Both the position numbers and the translations under genes were made by a program. DNA of 64,000 bases from Sinorhizobium meliloti 4H41 (lineage in GTDB: Bacteria; Pseudomonadota; Alphaproteobacteria; Rhizobiales; Rhizobiaceae), in contig NZ_AQWP01000005.1 of NCBI RefSeq assembly GCF_000375585.1, forward strand, positions 62,001 to 126,000. The letters run 5' to 3'. Every line of letters starts with the position of its first letter. Within the stretch, counting starts at the first letter, position 1. The notes under the pieces were generated by a model. That model made no database searches. It was given only the letters and a program-made list of their open reading frames with translations, and was not told where the DNA came from. Of the stretch, positions 8,133 to 16,419 are shown in pieces.

Positions 8133-9029
8133 TCACATCGCTTCGATGGCTCTCGCCTCGCGCGCGATGAAGTCGCAGAACAGTTTGACGCGCAATGGCA
8201 CGGTGCGGCCGAATGCATGCAGTGCATTGAATGGCAGGCTTGGAAGTGCGATCTCTGGCGCGGGCGTGACAAGCGTACCCACTTGCAGTTCCTTTGCCAC
8301 CAAGCACCGCAGCAGATAAGCGGCGCCCAACCCGGCGAGCGCCGCTTGGATGAGTGCGGCGCCCGAATCGCAATCGACGCGGCCGACAGGCACAAAGCTG
8401 CTCCCGTCTGCCAGGCGCACGGGCTGAACCAATCCGCCGAGGACGTATCGGGCAAAGGGCAAGGCTGCAAAACTTTTGGCAGGCAGCGGATTGCCCCAGG
8501 TCTCAAGAAAAGCCGGAGAGGCGACGATCACCATCTGCAGGTCGGCCAGATGACGGACGATCAAATCGCCTTGCGTCGGATTGCCAGCGCGCAACACGAC
8601 GTCAAAATCCTCCCGGATCAGATCGACGAACCGGTCGGTCAGGCCGATATCGAGATGCAAGTTCGGATTGTCGGCCGCAAAGCCTGTAAACAGCCGCGGC
8701 AGCAGCAGGGGCGCCAGCTCGGCTGGCATGCTGACGCGTAGACGGCCGGAGAGTGCGGCATCGGACCCGATCCCCTCGTCGCTCGACTCCAGATCCCGCA
8801 GGAGCGGTGCGACGCGTTCGAAGAAAATCCGGCCGTCCTGTGTCAACGTCAGGGCCCGGGTGGAGCGTAGGAAGAGACGCGCGCCGATCTTCTTTTCAAG
8901 CCGCGCCACGCTCTTCGACACCGCCGATGGCGTCGTGTCGAGATTGCGTGCCGCGGCGCTGAAGGAACCGGCCTCCACCGTTCGCACAAAGGCTATCAAT
9001 CCAGAAGTCTCGTTCAGCAGGTTCGGCAT
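8133..9029 (-). CDS. LysR-family transcriptional regulator
   Basis: 298 residues from ATG 9029, which has a GGAG site; an upstream in-frame ATG at 9065 would add 12 residues. The N-terminal HTH (TSGLIAFVRTVEAGSFSAAA, then TTPSAVSKSVARLEKKIGARLF) is typical of the CrgA-like LysR subgroup, and the periplasmic-binding-like effector domain follows. It is divergent from the SDR gene at 9124. The 94-bp gap between them probably holds the shared operator, making the SDR the likely target. The effector is unknown. Confidence 0.9.
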   Translation of the reverse strand: MPNLLNETSGLIAFVRTVEAGSFSAAARNLDTTPSAVSKSVARLEKKIGARLFLRSTRALTLTQDGRIFFERVAPLLRDLESSDEGIGSDAALSGRLRVSMPAELAPLLLPRLFTGFAADNPNLHLDIGLTDRFVDLIREDFDVVLRAGNPTQGDLIVRHLADLQMVIVASPAFLETWGNPLPAKSFAALPFARYVLGGLVQPVRLADGSSFVPVGRVDCDSGAALIQAALAGLGAAYLLRCLVAKELQVGTLVTPAPEIALPSLPFNALHAFGRTVPLRVKLFCDFIAREARAIEAM

Positions 9030-9123
9030 TCGCAACTCCGCGGCACAAATCATGTGCGTGCCCATGATCTAATGGATGAGCGTGCCGCCGTTTATCTCAA
9101 GCTCAGTTGAAAGGAGATAAACA

Positions 9124-9873
9124 ATGCAACGTCTCGAAGACAAGGTCGCCGTTATCACCGGTGGCAATAGCGGCATCGGCAGGGCGACCGCCAAGCTTTT
9201 CGCCGAGGAAGGCGCGCGGGTCATCATCACCGGCCGGCGGCAGGATGTCGTAGACCAAGCGGTGCGCGATATTGGTCATCATGCCTTGGGGGTCGTGGGT
9301 GATGTCGCTGATCTCGAACATCACCACAGGGTGGCGGACATGATCCAGAACCGTTTCGGCGGCGTCGACATCTATATGGCCAATGCCGGCGTCATTAGTC
9401 TAACCGCATCCGGCGATGTGACGCCGGAAGATTACGATCGGCATTTCGCCATCAACACGCGCGGCGTGTTCTTCGGCGTCCAGACGATCGCGCCTCTAAT
9501 CCGCAATGACGGCAGTATCATCGTCACGAGTTCGCTGGCGGCGACAAAGGTGTTGCCGGACCACGCGGTTTACGCCGGCTCGAAGGCCGCCGTAGCCGCC
9601 TTCGCTAAGAATTGGGCGATCGAATTCAAGGCACGGCGCATCCGCGTCAACATTCTTAGCCCCGGGCCGGTCGAGACCGAAATCCTCGGCAAGCTCGGCG
9701 TATTGGAGGCGGAACGCCCTGCATTCGAGGATCACATGGCGTCACTCATCCCGGCGGGGCGAATGGGAAGGCCGGAGGAGCTGGCGCGCGCAGCGCTCTT
9801 CCTCGCCTCCGACGAGGGCAGCTTCGTAAACGGGATCGAACTTCATGCCGACGGCGGCATGACCTTGGCTTGA
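9124..9873 (+). CDS. Short-chain dehydrogenase/reductase (SDR), classical type
   Basis: 249 residues, normal length for a classical SDR. Cofactor loop TGGNSGIGRA (residues ~13-22), NAG motif in YMANAGV, catalytic Ser in SIIVTSSLAATK, and the YAGSK Tyr/Lys pair are all intact; the tail NGIELHADGGMTLA matches the family. The cofactor segment TGRRQDV after the second strand suggests NADP preference. The ribosome binding site AAAGGAG is strong. It is divergent from the LysR gene at 8133-9029 and probably controlled by it. Substrate unknown. Unlike the SDR relic at 2464, this copy is complete. Confidence 0.92.
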   Translation: MQRLEDKVAVITGGNSGIGRATAKLFAEEGARVIITGRRQDVVDQAVRDIGHHALGVVGDVADLEHHHRVADMIQNRFGGVDIYMANAGVISLTASGDVTPEDYDRHFAINTRGVFFGVQTIAPLIRNDGSIIVTSSLAATKVLPDHAVYAGSKAAVAAFAKNWAIEFKARRIRVNILSPGPVETEILGKLGVLEAERPAFEDHMASLIPAGRMGRPEELARAALFLASDEGSFVNGIELHADGGMTLA

Positions 9874-9878
9874 GTCGC

Positions 9879-9962
9879 AAGTCGGCGCTCGTGCGCCAGT
9901 TCATCCGCGCTGCTGGTGCCAGGCTCTGGTTTTTGCCGCCCTACTCCCCCGATCTCAATCCG
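9879..9962 (+). mobile_element. Fragment of an IS630-family transposase
   Basis: Reading from 9879 gives a 28-residue segment with the highly characteristic WFLPPYSPDLNP motif of IS630-type DDE transposases, preceded by an FIRAAGAR-like stretch. Nothing upstream or downstream continues the transposase, and no inverted-repeat ends were seen. It begins 5 bases after the SDR stop, so the element has been almost entirely deleted. Confidence 0.75.
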
Positions 9963-10053
9963 TGTGTGATGGCTGCTGCGCGTTAAGGTGTCGGTTCGGA
10001 TTTGGTGAACAGGTCGGTTACGGCAAAAGCCAGCGGGTTTTTCAGCAGCCTGC

Positions 10054-10157
10054 TAGAGCAGTTCAACGTTTCATGGAAACACTGAAATGCTCTAGCCATT
10101 TGATCCAACGCACTTTTGGACGGAAAACCGTTACGCACTTTTCCTGGACGTGCTCTA
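10054..10157 (+). repeat. RIME-like intergenic palindromic element, copy 1
   Basis: Two adjacent palindromes: one around GTTTCATGGAAACACTG bounded by AGAGCA and TGCTCT, the other spanning AACGCACTTTTGGACGG to CTGGACGTGCTCTA. The arrangement and length (about 104 bp) fit Rhizobium-specific intergenic mosaic elements. Related copies lie at 20554, 28806, 34457 and 44600. Its right end supplies the TAG stop codon of trhO on the opposite strand. Confidence 0.75.
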
Positions 10158-11102
10158 GCTTCCGAGATGCCGCGCGCCGCGCTTCTTGGCAAGCATGATC
10201 TGCCTCTGCCTCTGGCGGTAACGTTCGCGATCCTCTTCGGTGCGGGTGTCGTGGCAGTGAACGCAGGAGACGCCTTCCTCGTGAAGGTGCGACTGGAGGT
10301 CGGCGGGCGTCAGCGGCTGGCGGCAGGCATGGCAGAGCGTGTGCTCGCCCTCCTGCAGCCCGTGGGTTACGGACACGCGCTCGTCGAAGACGAAGCAGGC
10401 GCCTTCCCAGAGGCTCTCTTCCGGCGGTATTTCCTCGAGATATTTGAGGATGCCTCCCTTGAGGTGATAGACCTCCTCGAAGCCCTGCTCTTTCATGAAG
10501 GCCGTCGCCTTCTCGCAGCGGATACCGCCTGTGCAGTACATGGCGATCTTCGGCTTGTTGTGCAGGCCGCTATTGTTGCGCACCCATTCGGGAAATTCCC
10601 GGAACGTCTTGGTCTTGGGGTCGACGGCTCCCTGGAAGAGGCCGATGGCCGTTTCATAGTCGTTGCGCGTGTCGATGACCAGCGTTTCCGGATCGGAGAT
10701 CAGCGCATTCCAGTCCTTCGGCTCCACATAGGTGCCGACCACCTTTTTGGGGTCGATGTTTTCGACGCCCATGGTGACGATCTCCTTCTTCAGGCGCACC
10801 TTCATGCGCAGGAAGGGCATGGCCGAGGCCCGACTCTCCTTGTGTACCAGGCCGGCGAATTCCGGCTGCGCGCGCAGACAGGCCAGGACCGCCGCAATGC
10901 CTTCCTCGGTGCCGGCGATCGTCCCGTTGATGCCCTCATGCGCAAGAAGCAGCGTTCCCTTCACCCCATTGGCGTCGCAGATCGCCTGCAGCGGCTCGCG
11001 GAAACCGGCGAAGCGCGGAAAGGATACGAAATGGTAGAGGGCGGCCACCAGAAACTGGCCCGGCGTCTCCGGGCGGCGCGATGTCGTGAGCATGTCGGTC
11101 AT
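10155..11102 (-). CDS. trhO: tRNA uridine(34) hydroxylase TrhO (rhodanese-domain, UPF0176)
   Basis: 315 residues, close to E. coli YceA/TrhO. An N-terminal acylphosphatase-like fold (LYHFVSF, then [16 protein letters not shown]) precedes the rhodanese domain. The active loop is [10 protein letters not shown] with catalytic Cys190 and Cys196. A C-terminal Cys pair set (C257, C260, C280, C283) suggests a zinc knuckle. The family uses O2 to make 5-hydroxyuridine at tRNA position 34. The gene stands alone; its stop codon lies in a RIME-like repeat. An ATG three codons downstream of the chosen start is an alternative. Confidence 0.9.
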   Translation of the reverse strand: MTDMLTTSRRPETPGQFLVAALYHFVSFPRFAGFREPLQAICDANGVKGTLLLAHEGINGTIAGTEEGIAAVLACLRAQPEFAGLVHKESRASAMPFLRMKVRLKKEIVTMGVENIDPKKVVGTYVEPKDWNALISDPETLVIDTRNDYETAIGLFQGAVDPKTKTFREFPEWVRNNSGLHNKPKIAMYCTGGIRCEKATAFMKEQGFEEVYHLKGGILKYLEEIPPEESLWEGACFVFDERVSVTHGLQEGEHTLCHACRQPLTPADLQSHLHEEGVSCVHCHDTRTEEDRERYRQRQRQIMLAKKRGARHLGS

Positions 11103-11180
11103 GCGGCACGCAAATACAGCTTTCGGGCGCCAAGTGCAATTGCGGCGAATCGCGCCCGAGCCTGACTTTCGGGAAGCGTT

Positions 11181-12083
11181 CTACCTTCCGGCTTCGAGCC
11201 AGAGCAGTTCGAGGGTTCGGCTCTCCCTCCGCGGCCGGTCGAGAAAGACCGCATCAGCGCGCTTCAAGGCCTCACGCCTCAGCGCGTCCTGCCTGGCCGC
11301 GACATTCGAAAGAAAATGTTCCCTGCTGTTGCCGGCAAGGTCGGGCCGCTCGTCGACGAGCGACATCAATTCGGCGATGTCATTCAGATGGCCGAGCACG
11401 TCGACCAGGTCGCTGGCCTCCGCTCTCTTTGCCCGCATCCCCGATGGCCACGCCTCGCGAAGCAGGGCAAGCTGCATTCGGTAATCCTGCGCGCTTTTGC
11501 GCAAGTCGTGAAACAGCGCCGTATCGGTGCTGGCCGCACAGGCCGCCCTGGCGCGTGCGGCGCGCCGCAACGTCTGCCGCCAGCCCTTCGCGAGGCGGCG
11601 GGCGGATTTCCGCCTGCCGTCATGGAAGGAAACATGAGCGAGCGCGGCGTGCGCCTTTCGGCAATTGACGATGGTTTCTTCGATTTTCCGGTCGAGATTG
11701 CCTCGTTCTTCGGCAATCCGGTCGCGCCGGCTTGCGAGGATCGAGCAGACCTTGTCGAGGGCCAGCTGCTGCTCCTCGCTCGCCGCGTGCTGGCGCAGAT
11801 AGCCGGCATTCTCGACAAGCGCTGCCGCGTCGCGGAATGTCGAGAGATTGCGTGCCATGGCGCGGAAGCGTGCGTTTTCCTGCCTCTGGAAGAGTGGCGC
11901 ATCCGCGACCACGAGGCGATAGAGCGAGCGCAGGCGCTTGAAGCTCTTGCGCGCATCGTGAATCGCTTCATGCACGCCTTCGGGTTGAGCCTCGAGCATC
12001 GCAATCGCGCGTTCGATCTGTTCCCCTCCGACGGCGCGGAAGTCCTCGGTAAAGGGGCGCTTCGGATGGAAGGCAAAGGTCAT
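11181..12083 (-). CDS. CHAD domain protein (polyphosphate-associated helical bundle)
   Basis: 300 residues, nearly all one CHAD domain: conserved basic/His-rich helices (HEAIHDARKSFKRLRSLYRL near residue 38, and LFHDLRKSAQDYRMQLALL near 195) that bind inorganic polyphosphate in characterised members. No signal peptide. Its start overlaps the stop of the CYTH gene upstream by 4 bases (ATGA), so the two are co-translated. Proteins with CYTH and CHAD fused in one chain are common; here they are separate but coupled. A role in polyphosphate binding or turnover is family knowledge plus context, not demonstrated here. Confidence 0.9.
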   Translation of the reverse strand: MTFAFHPKRPFTEDFRAVGGEQIERAIAMLEAQPEGVHEAIHDARKSFKRLRSLYRLVVADAPLFQRQENARFRAMARNLSTFRDAAALVENAGYLRQHAASEEQQLALDKVCSILASRRDRIAEERGNLDRKIEETIVNCRKAHAALAHVSFHDGRRKSARRLAKGWRQTLRRAARARAACAASTDTALFHDLRKSAQDYRMQLALLREAWPSGMRAKRAEASDLVDVLGHLNDIAELMSLVDERPDLAGNSREHFLSNVAARQDALRREALKRADAVFLDRPRRESRTLELLWLEAGR

Positions 12084-12553
12084 GTTTGCGCTTCCAGCAG
12101 TCCTTCGGTGGCAAGCGCCTGATTGGAGTAGCGGCGATCGCCGGTGATCTCGCGCCCCAGCCAGGCCGGCAGGTTGGGCAGGTCCGTTTCCCGCTTCATT
12201 TCGACTTCGGCGACGGTGAGCCCTTCGAGCGCACCCTCATAGACGTCGACCTCCCAGGTGAACCCCTTGTGCGGTATCCGGAAACGCCGTTTCTCGATGA
12301 CGATGCCGATCGCGTGGGTCAATAATTCCCGCGCGTCGTTCATGGGGAGATCGTATTCGTACTCGTTGCGGACGAGGGCCGATTTGCCGATCTTGATGGT
12401 CAGGCGTGCCCGCTTGTTGCCGTGAATGCGCACGCGTACGGAGCGGTCTTCCATGGTGACGATGTAGGCCTGACGTAGCCTGATGCCCTTGTCCGCGTGT
12501 TGCCGCCAGCCGTCGGTGGCGACAAGAAACTTGCGCTCAATCTCCTTTGCCAT
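12080..12553 (-). CDS. CYTH-domain protein (triphosphate tunnel metalloenzyme family)
   Basis: 157 residues. It begins with MAKEIERKFLV, the signature ExExK motif of CYTH/TTM enzymes at residues 4-8, followed by alternating charged strands (RVRIHGNKRARLTIK, FTWEVDVYEG, EVEMKRETD) that line a triphosphate tunnel. Members hydrolyse inorganic triphosphate or thiamine triphosphate, or act as class IV adenylate cyclases; the bacterial short form most often is a tripolyphosphatase. The ATG at 12553 has a GGAGATCC site; the open frame extends 27 codons upstream but without family similarity. It is the first gene of a two-gene operon with CHAD. Confidence 0.9.
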   Translation of the reverse strand: MAKEIERKFLVATDGWRQHADKGIRLRQAYIVTMEDRSVRVRIHGNKRARLTIKIGKSALVRNEYEYDLPMNDARELLTHAIGIVIEKRRFRIPHKGFTWEVDVYEGALEGLTVAEVEMKRETDLPNLPAWLGREITGDRRYSNQALATEGLLEAQT

Positions 12554-12631
12554 GGATCTCCTGCCATTTCGAGATGTCGGCCGGCACAGACTACCGTTTA
12601 ATCGATGTCGCTCAAGTCTTGTCCCTTCGAT

Positions 12632-12667
12632 CACGATGATTTTAGATCGGATCGACCTGAAATCGTG
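12632..12667. repeat. Long imperfect palindrome between CYTH gene and eda
   Basis: Arms CACGAT (12632-12637) and ATCGTG (12662-12667) continue inward as ATTTTAG/CTGAAAT and TCG/CGA around a GAT loop, giving about 16 paired positions. It lies in the gap between divergent genes and may be a repeat-family palindrome or a regulatory hairpin. A smaller perfect inverted repeat, CCCGAC-CT-GTCGGG, follows at 12731-12744. Confidence 0.6.
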
Positions 12668-12810
12668 AACGTGGCCGGTCCCGACAAGTTAGAGCGGAAG
12701 CGGGCGGTATAGCGCGAATAGTTTTCCGCGCCCGACCTGTCGGGCTCGACAACCGCAGACTGGCACGCTATGCGAGGGCATTATTCAATCGTTTTAAAAG
12801 GACGATCGGC

Positions 12811-13449
12811 ATGAGCGCGAAAACGGACAAGCTTCTCTCAATCCTCAAGCTGCAGCCGGTGGTTCCCGTCCTGGTGATCGACGATGCGGCGTCGGCGGTA
12901 CCGCTCGCGCGGGCGCTGGTCGCCGGCGGCCTCAAGGCGATCGAGATCACCTTGCGCACGCCGGCCGCTCTGGAAGCGATCCGTGCGGTCGCGGGTGAGG
13001 TGGAGGGCGCCGTTGCCGGTGCCGGCACCATCCTCAATGCCGCCCAGTTCGAAGAGGCCGTCGCGGCCGGATCGCAGTTCATCGTCAGCCCCGGCACGAC
13101 GCAGGAACTGATCGACGTCGCCAACGATCACGAGGTGCCGCTGCTTCCGGGTGCGGCCACGGCGAGCGAGGTCATGGGGCTGCGCGAGGAAGGCTACGGG
13201 GTGATGAAGTTCTTTCCGGCCGAGCAGGCCGGAGGCGCCGCCTATCTGAAGTCGCTCTCATCGCCGCTCGCAGGCACCCTGTTCTGCCCGACCGGCGGCA
13301 TTTCGCTTGCCAATGCGCGCGACTACCTGACGCTTCCCAACGTCGTTTGCGTCGGCGGCTCCTGGGTGGCGCCGAAGGACCTGGTCGCCAGGGGCGACTG
13401 GGCCGGCATCACCAAGCTTGCGGCCGAGGCCTTCGCGCTCAAGGGCTGA
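12811..13449 (+). CDS. eda: KDPG/KHG aldolase (Entner-Doudoroff)
   Basis: 212 residues, the normal length. It cleaves 2-dehydro-3-deoxy-6-phosphogluconate to pyruvate and glyceraldehyde 3-phosphate. Key residues match the E. coli enzyme: Glu45 in IEITLRT, Arg49, and the Schiff-base Lys133 in GVMKFFPAE; GAGTIL and the phosphate-binding GGI segment are also present. An AAAGGACG ribosome binding site precedes ATG 12811, inside a weak inverted repeat ATCGT-N9-ACGAT (12788-12806) that could be an operator. It stands apart from edd/zwf, as is usual for second copies in rhizobia, so it may serve sugar-acid catabolism. Confidence 0.92.
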   Translation: MSAKTDKLLSILKLQPVVPVLVIDDAASAVPLARALVAGGLKAIEITLRTPAALEAIRAVAGEVEGAVAGAGTILNAAQFEEAVAAGSQFIVSPGTTQELIDVANDHEVPLLPGAATASEVMGLREEGYGVMKFFPAEQAGGAAYLKSLSSPLAGTLFCPTGGISLANARDYLTLPNVVCVGGSWVAPKDLVARGDWAGITKLAAEAFALKG

Positions 13450-13473
13450 TCCCAGCCGGCACCTGATGGAGAG

Positions 13474-13500
13474 GGCCGGCAGTCGTCCGGCCATTTCATT
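13474..13500 (+). terminator. Terminator after eda
   Basis: Stem GGCCGG (13474-13479) and CCGGCC (13487-13492) with a 7-base loop, followed by the T-rich ATTTCATT, 25 bases after the eda stop codon. Confidence 0.6.
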
Positions 13501-13616
13501 CTTCACGCCGGTTTGTCTTTCCGCGGCAACGTTCCTATGTCTCAATCGGCCAACGACGGAGCGGGGTGGGGCGTTCATGCTCGCCACCGCGCATGGACCG
13601 AAAAGGAGCAAGCCTG

Positions 13617-14321
13617 ATGTTCGACGCGAAGAAATTGCTGGATCAGTTCCTGGGATCGCAGGTCCCCGGCGCCGGAGGGTCTGTCCGCGGCCGGGCGGAT
13701 CAGGTGACCAAAGTCGCGAAGGACAATCCGCTTGCCACCGGCGCGATCGCCGCGGTTCTGCTCGGCACGAAATCCGGACGCAAGCTGGCCGGCAATGCCG
13801 CCGTCCTCGGCGGTCTCGCAGCCATCGCCGGCCTTGGCTATCAGGCCTACAAGAACTACCAGTCCGGCAAGGAGCCGGTGGCCGAGCCCGCACCACGCGC
13901 ACCGGCCCAGTTGCCCGCGCCTCCCGCCGACTCCGGCTTCGCCGCGCCGGAAGCGCTGAGCGACGACTTCGCGCTCGTGCTGGTGCGCGCCATGATCGCC
14001 GCTGCGCGCGCGGATGGCCATATCGACGGCGCCGAGCGCAGCCGCATCATGGACAAGCTGTCCGTTTCGGGCCTTTCCGCGGATGCGGCGGCCTTCCTGG
14101 AAGCGGAACTCGTCAATCCGATCGATCTCGACGCCATCATCTCCGCCGGGGAGACGGAGGAGGAGCGGGTGGAGATCTATACGGCATCCCGTCTCGCGAT
14201 CGAGCCGGACGGCCGGGCCGAGCGCGGCTATCTCGACCTGCTTGCCGGACGACTCGGCCTGGCCGATGCGCTCGTCGACCATATCGAGGCGACGGTTTCT
14301 GCGGCAAAGATTCCGGTTTGA
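13617..14321 (+). CDS. DUF533 (YebE-like, TerB-fold) inner-membrane-associated protein
   Basis: 234 residues. The N-terminal half has a Gly/Ala-rich hydrophobic stretch (GAIAAVLLGTKSGRKLAGNA and GLAAIAGLGYQAY, residues ~40-80) and a Pro/Ala linker. The C-terminal ~130 residues form the helical DUF533/TerB-like domain (ALVLVRAMIAAARADGHID, then ERSRIMDKL) with an acidic metal-binding-like AxxDGxID motif. E. coli YebE is the best-known relative; its molecular role is unresolved. Start at ATG 13617 behind AAAGGAG; an upstream in-frame ATG lacks family similarity. Free-standing gene. Confidence 0.85.
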   Translation: MFDAKKLLDQFLGSQVPGAGGSVRGRADQVTKVAKDNPLATGAIAAVLLGTKSGRKLAGNAAVLGGLAAIAGLGYQAYKNYQSGKEPVAEPAPRAPAQLPAPPADSGFAAPEALSDDFALVLVRAMIAAARADGHIDGAERSRIMDKLSVSGLSADAAAFLEAELVNPIDLDAIISAGETEEERVEIYTASRLAIEPDGRAERGYLDLLAGRLGLADALVDHIEATVSAAKIPV

Positions 14322-14439
14322 ACGGATTCAAGGGCGGGCGCCGATCCGTTCCGCTCATGGGTCGCATCACGAGTTTGAATTTGTCACCGCCCCGCGTCTG
14401 TCCTATTGCCAAACACGAATGCAAACGCGGGAGCAGTTG

Positions 14440-15141
14440 ATGCGTGACCTTGCCGACTGGAAGGGATGCCCGGCGCCGAAACCGGTGCTCATCGAGGGAC
14501 GATACGTTATCGTCGAGCCCTATGACCGGGCGAAGCATCTGAATGCTCTCTGGAACGATGCCTTCGGTGGCATGGCCATCAATCCTCTGCTCAAATATTT
14601 TTCCCAGGACGATTTTTCGGGCATAGAGGATTTCGATGCCTGGCTTTCCGCGGTCCAGCAGAAGTCGGCCTGGGTGACCGAAGTCTTTCGCGAACGGGCG
14701 AGCGGCAAGGTCGTCGGCATGGCAAACTACATGCGCGCCGATCCCGCCAACGGCGTCCTCGAGGTCGGCGGCGTCGCGCACGGGGCCGCCATGGCGCGGT
14801 CGCCGCTTTCGACGGAAGCGCACTATCTCATGGCCAGGCACGTGTTCGAGGACCTCGGCTATAGGCGCTACGAATGGAAGTGCCACAGCGAAAATCAGGC
14901 GAGCCGCACCACTGCGGCGCGCCTCGGCTTCACCTTCGAAGGCATTTTCCGTCAGCACATGGTTTCGAAGCGCGCCAATCGCGATACGGCCTGGTTCTCG
15001 ATGATCGATCGCGAATGGCCGCTCATCAAGGCCGCTTTCGAGCACTGGCTTTCGCCCGACAATTTCGATCGCGATGGGCGCCAGAAGCAGCGCCTCGAGG
15101 ATATCCGCGCAACGCTTGGCGCTGGGGAGGAGCGAAGGTGA
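14440..15141 (+). CDS. GNAT-family N-acetyltransferase (RimJ/RimL-like)
   Basis: 233 residues. The acetyl-CoA-binding core is visible as ANGVLEVGGVAHGAAMA, then TEAHYLMARHVFEDLGYRRYEWKC, then N-x-x-S-x-x-x-A-x-R-L-G-F (ENQASRTTAARLGFTFEG), the RimL-type signature. The protein substrate or small-molecule acceptor is unknown. ATG 14440 has GGGAG at good spacing; ATG 14419, seven codons upstream, is an alternative with no clear site. It overlaps the next small gene by 4 bases (GTGA). Confidence 0.87.
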   Translation: MRDLADWKGCPAPKPVLIEGRYVIVEPYDRAKHLNALWNDAFGGMAINPLLKYFSQDDFSGIEDFDAWLSAVQQKSAWVTEVFRERASGKVVGMANYMRADPANGVLEVGGVAHGAAMARSPLSTEAHYLMARHVFEDLGYRRYEWKCHSENQASRTTAARLGFTFEGIFRQHMVSKRANRDTAWFSMIDREWPLIKAAFEHWLSPDNFDRDGRQKQRLEDIRATLGAGEERR

Positions 15142-15350
15142 GCACGCCCGAGAAGGAGAAATCGCCCGCCGTCGCGGCAGCCATCATTCTGCTGGTGGTC
15201 GGGATCGGCTTCTTCGCGTTGCCGTCGATCATGGTGAGGCTCGGCGACATATCCCCATGGCTTGCGGCCGCGGTCGGCTGCCTATTCGTGATAGGCTTCT
15301 TCCTGATATTCTGGCTGCGCGCCCGCCATCAGCGCCGGAAGGGGCTGTAA
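15138..15350 (+). CDS. Small two-helix membrane protein
   Basis: 70 residues from GTG 15138, which overlaps the stop of the GNAT gene and sits behind GGGGAGGAG. Two hydrophobic helices (AAAIILLVVGIGFFALPSIM and WLAAAVGCLFVIGFFLIFWL) are joined by a short polar loop, and the C-terminus is strongly basic (RARHQRRKGL), predicting cytoplasmic N- and C-termini. I do not recognise the family. Tight coupling to the acetyltransferase suggests co-expression; no function assigned. Confidence 0.75.
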   Translation: MSTPEKEKSPAVAAAIILLVVGIGFFALPSIMVRLGDISPWLAAAVGCLFVIGFFLIFWLRARHQRRKGL

Positions 15351-15393
15351 TTTCTCGCGATCGACGCGCGCCCGCATGCGCTGACGGTGCGCC

Positions 15394-16419
15394 TCAGCTC
15401 TGCAGTGCCGCGCCCAGAAGCACCAGCCCGAGCAGCAGGACAAGCAAAGCACCGGCGATCTCGATGCCGTTCGAGATACGCGCCGCGGCCGAATCGCTGG
15501 AGGCATAGCGCACGGCAATGCCCTTGGCCGTGACGGCCATGGTCGCCAGGATCGAAACGGTGATTGCCGTACCGATCGACATGGCGAAGACCGAAAGCAC
15601 GCCGCCGAGATAGAGCCCGTTCAGGAGGGCGAAGGACAGCACGATCAGCGCGCCGGAGCAGGGCCGCAAGCCGACTGCGACAATCGCCGACCAGGCTTCG
15701 CTGAGCGCGAAGCGGTCGCCCTTCAGGAGCGCCGGATCGGGTGCGTGGGCGTGGCCGCAGGTGGCGCAGACCTCGCCAGGCCCGTGCGCGTGGTGGTGAT
15801 CGTGATGATGATGATGCTCGTGCCTGTGGCCATGAACGTCATCGGCATGCATCATGGCAGGGGCAGGGGCCGGACGCAGTATCGATCGCAGCTTGCGGAA
15901 GACCAGCCAACCGCCGAAGGCAGCGATCAGCGCATAGCTCGCGATTTCGAGTGCACGGGTGGCGTTCGTCATGCTGATCGAGGAGCCGCGCAACACGAGA
16001 TAGACGGCGCCGATCAGGAGGATGGCAACGACGCCCTGCAGGATCGAGGAGAGGAAGGAAAGCAGCACGCCTCTCTTCAGTTCCGTCTCATTGGCGATCA
16101 TGTAGGAGGAGATGACTGCCTTGCCGTGGCCCGGACCGGCGGCGTGGAAGACACCGTAGGTGAAGGAAAGGCCGATCAAGGACCAGAGCTGCCATGGGTT
16201 CTCGCGCATGTCCTTGAGCGCGTCGGTCAGCATTCGGTAGAAGCCTTGCTGCTCCATGTTCACCCAGGAAAAGAAACCGCCAAGAAAGCCCGTCGTCCGG
16301 ATGGAGGGCTCGGCCGTGCCGATGCCGAGAGGCGACTGTGCGGCGGCGACGGTTGCGGAAAATACCGTCAACAGGAAGGCGGCCGCGATCAGGCGGCCGG
16401 CGTCGCGGGCATTCAGCAT
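15394..16419 (-). CDS. NicO/RcnA-type nickel/cobalt exporter
   Basis: 341 residues, about six transmembrane helices, with an N-terminal signal-like helix. A His-rich loop around residues 190-230 (stretches of HHHHHDHHHAHG, and CATCGHAH) and the transmembrane motif HAAGPGHGKA identify the NicO/COG2215 metal-transport family, which moves Ni2+ or Co2+ and is usually an efflux system. It overlaps the upstream DUF1007 gene by 7 bases, a pairing (COG3683-COG2215) conserved in many proteobacteria. Metal specificity cannot be read from sequence. Confidence 0.88.
   Translation of the reverse strand: MLNARDAGRLIAAAFLLTVFSATVAAAQSPLGIGTAEPSIRTTGFLGGFFSWVNMEQQGFYRMLTDALKDMRENPWQLWSLIGLSFTYGVFHAAGPGHGKAVISSYMIANETELKRGVLLSFLSSILQGVVAILLIGAVYLVLRGSSISMTNATRALEIASYALIAAFGGWLVFRKLRSILRPAPAPAMMHADDVHGHRHEHHHHHDHHHAHGPGEVCATCGHAHAPDPALLKGDRFALSEAWSAIVAVGLRPCSGALIVLSFALLNGLYLGGVLSVFAMSIGTAITVSILATMAVTAKGIAVRYASSDSAAARISNGIEIAGALLVLLLGLVLLGAALQS

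Noticed and set aside
10054-10157. CRISPR-like palindromic repeats
   Set aside because: The copies are 10-16 kb apart with no spacers and no cas genes; they fit RIME-type intergenic elements.
15750-15860. His-codon-rich stretch that could be a repeat
   Set aside because: It encodes the metal-binding loop of the NicO-type exporter and is explained by that gene.
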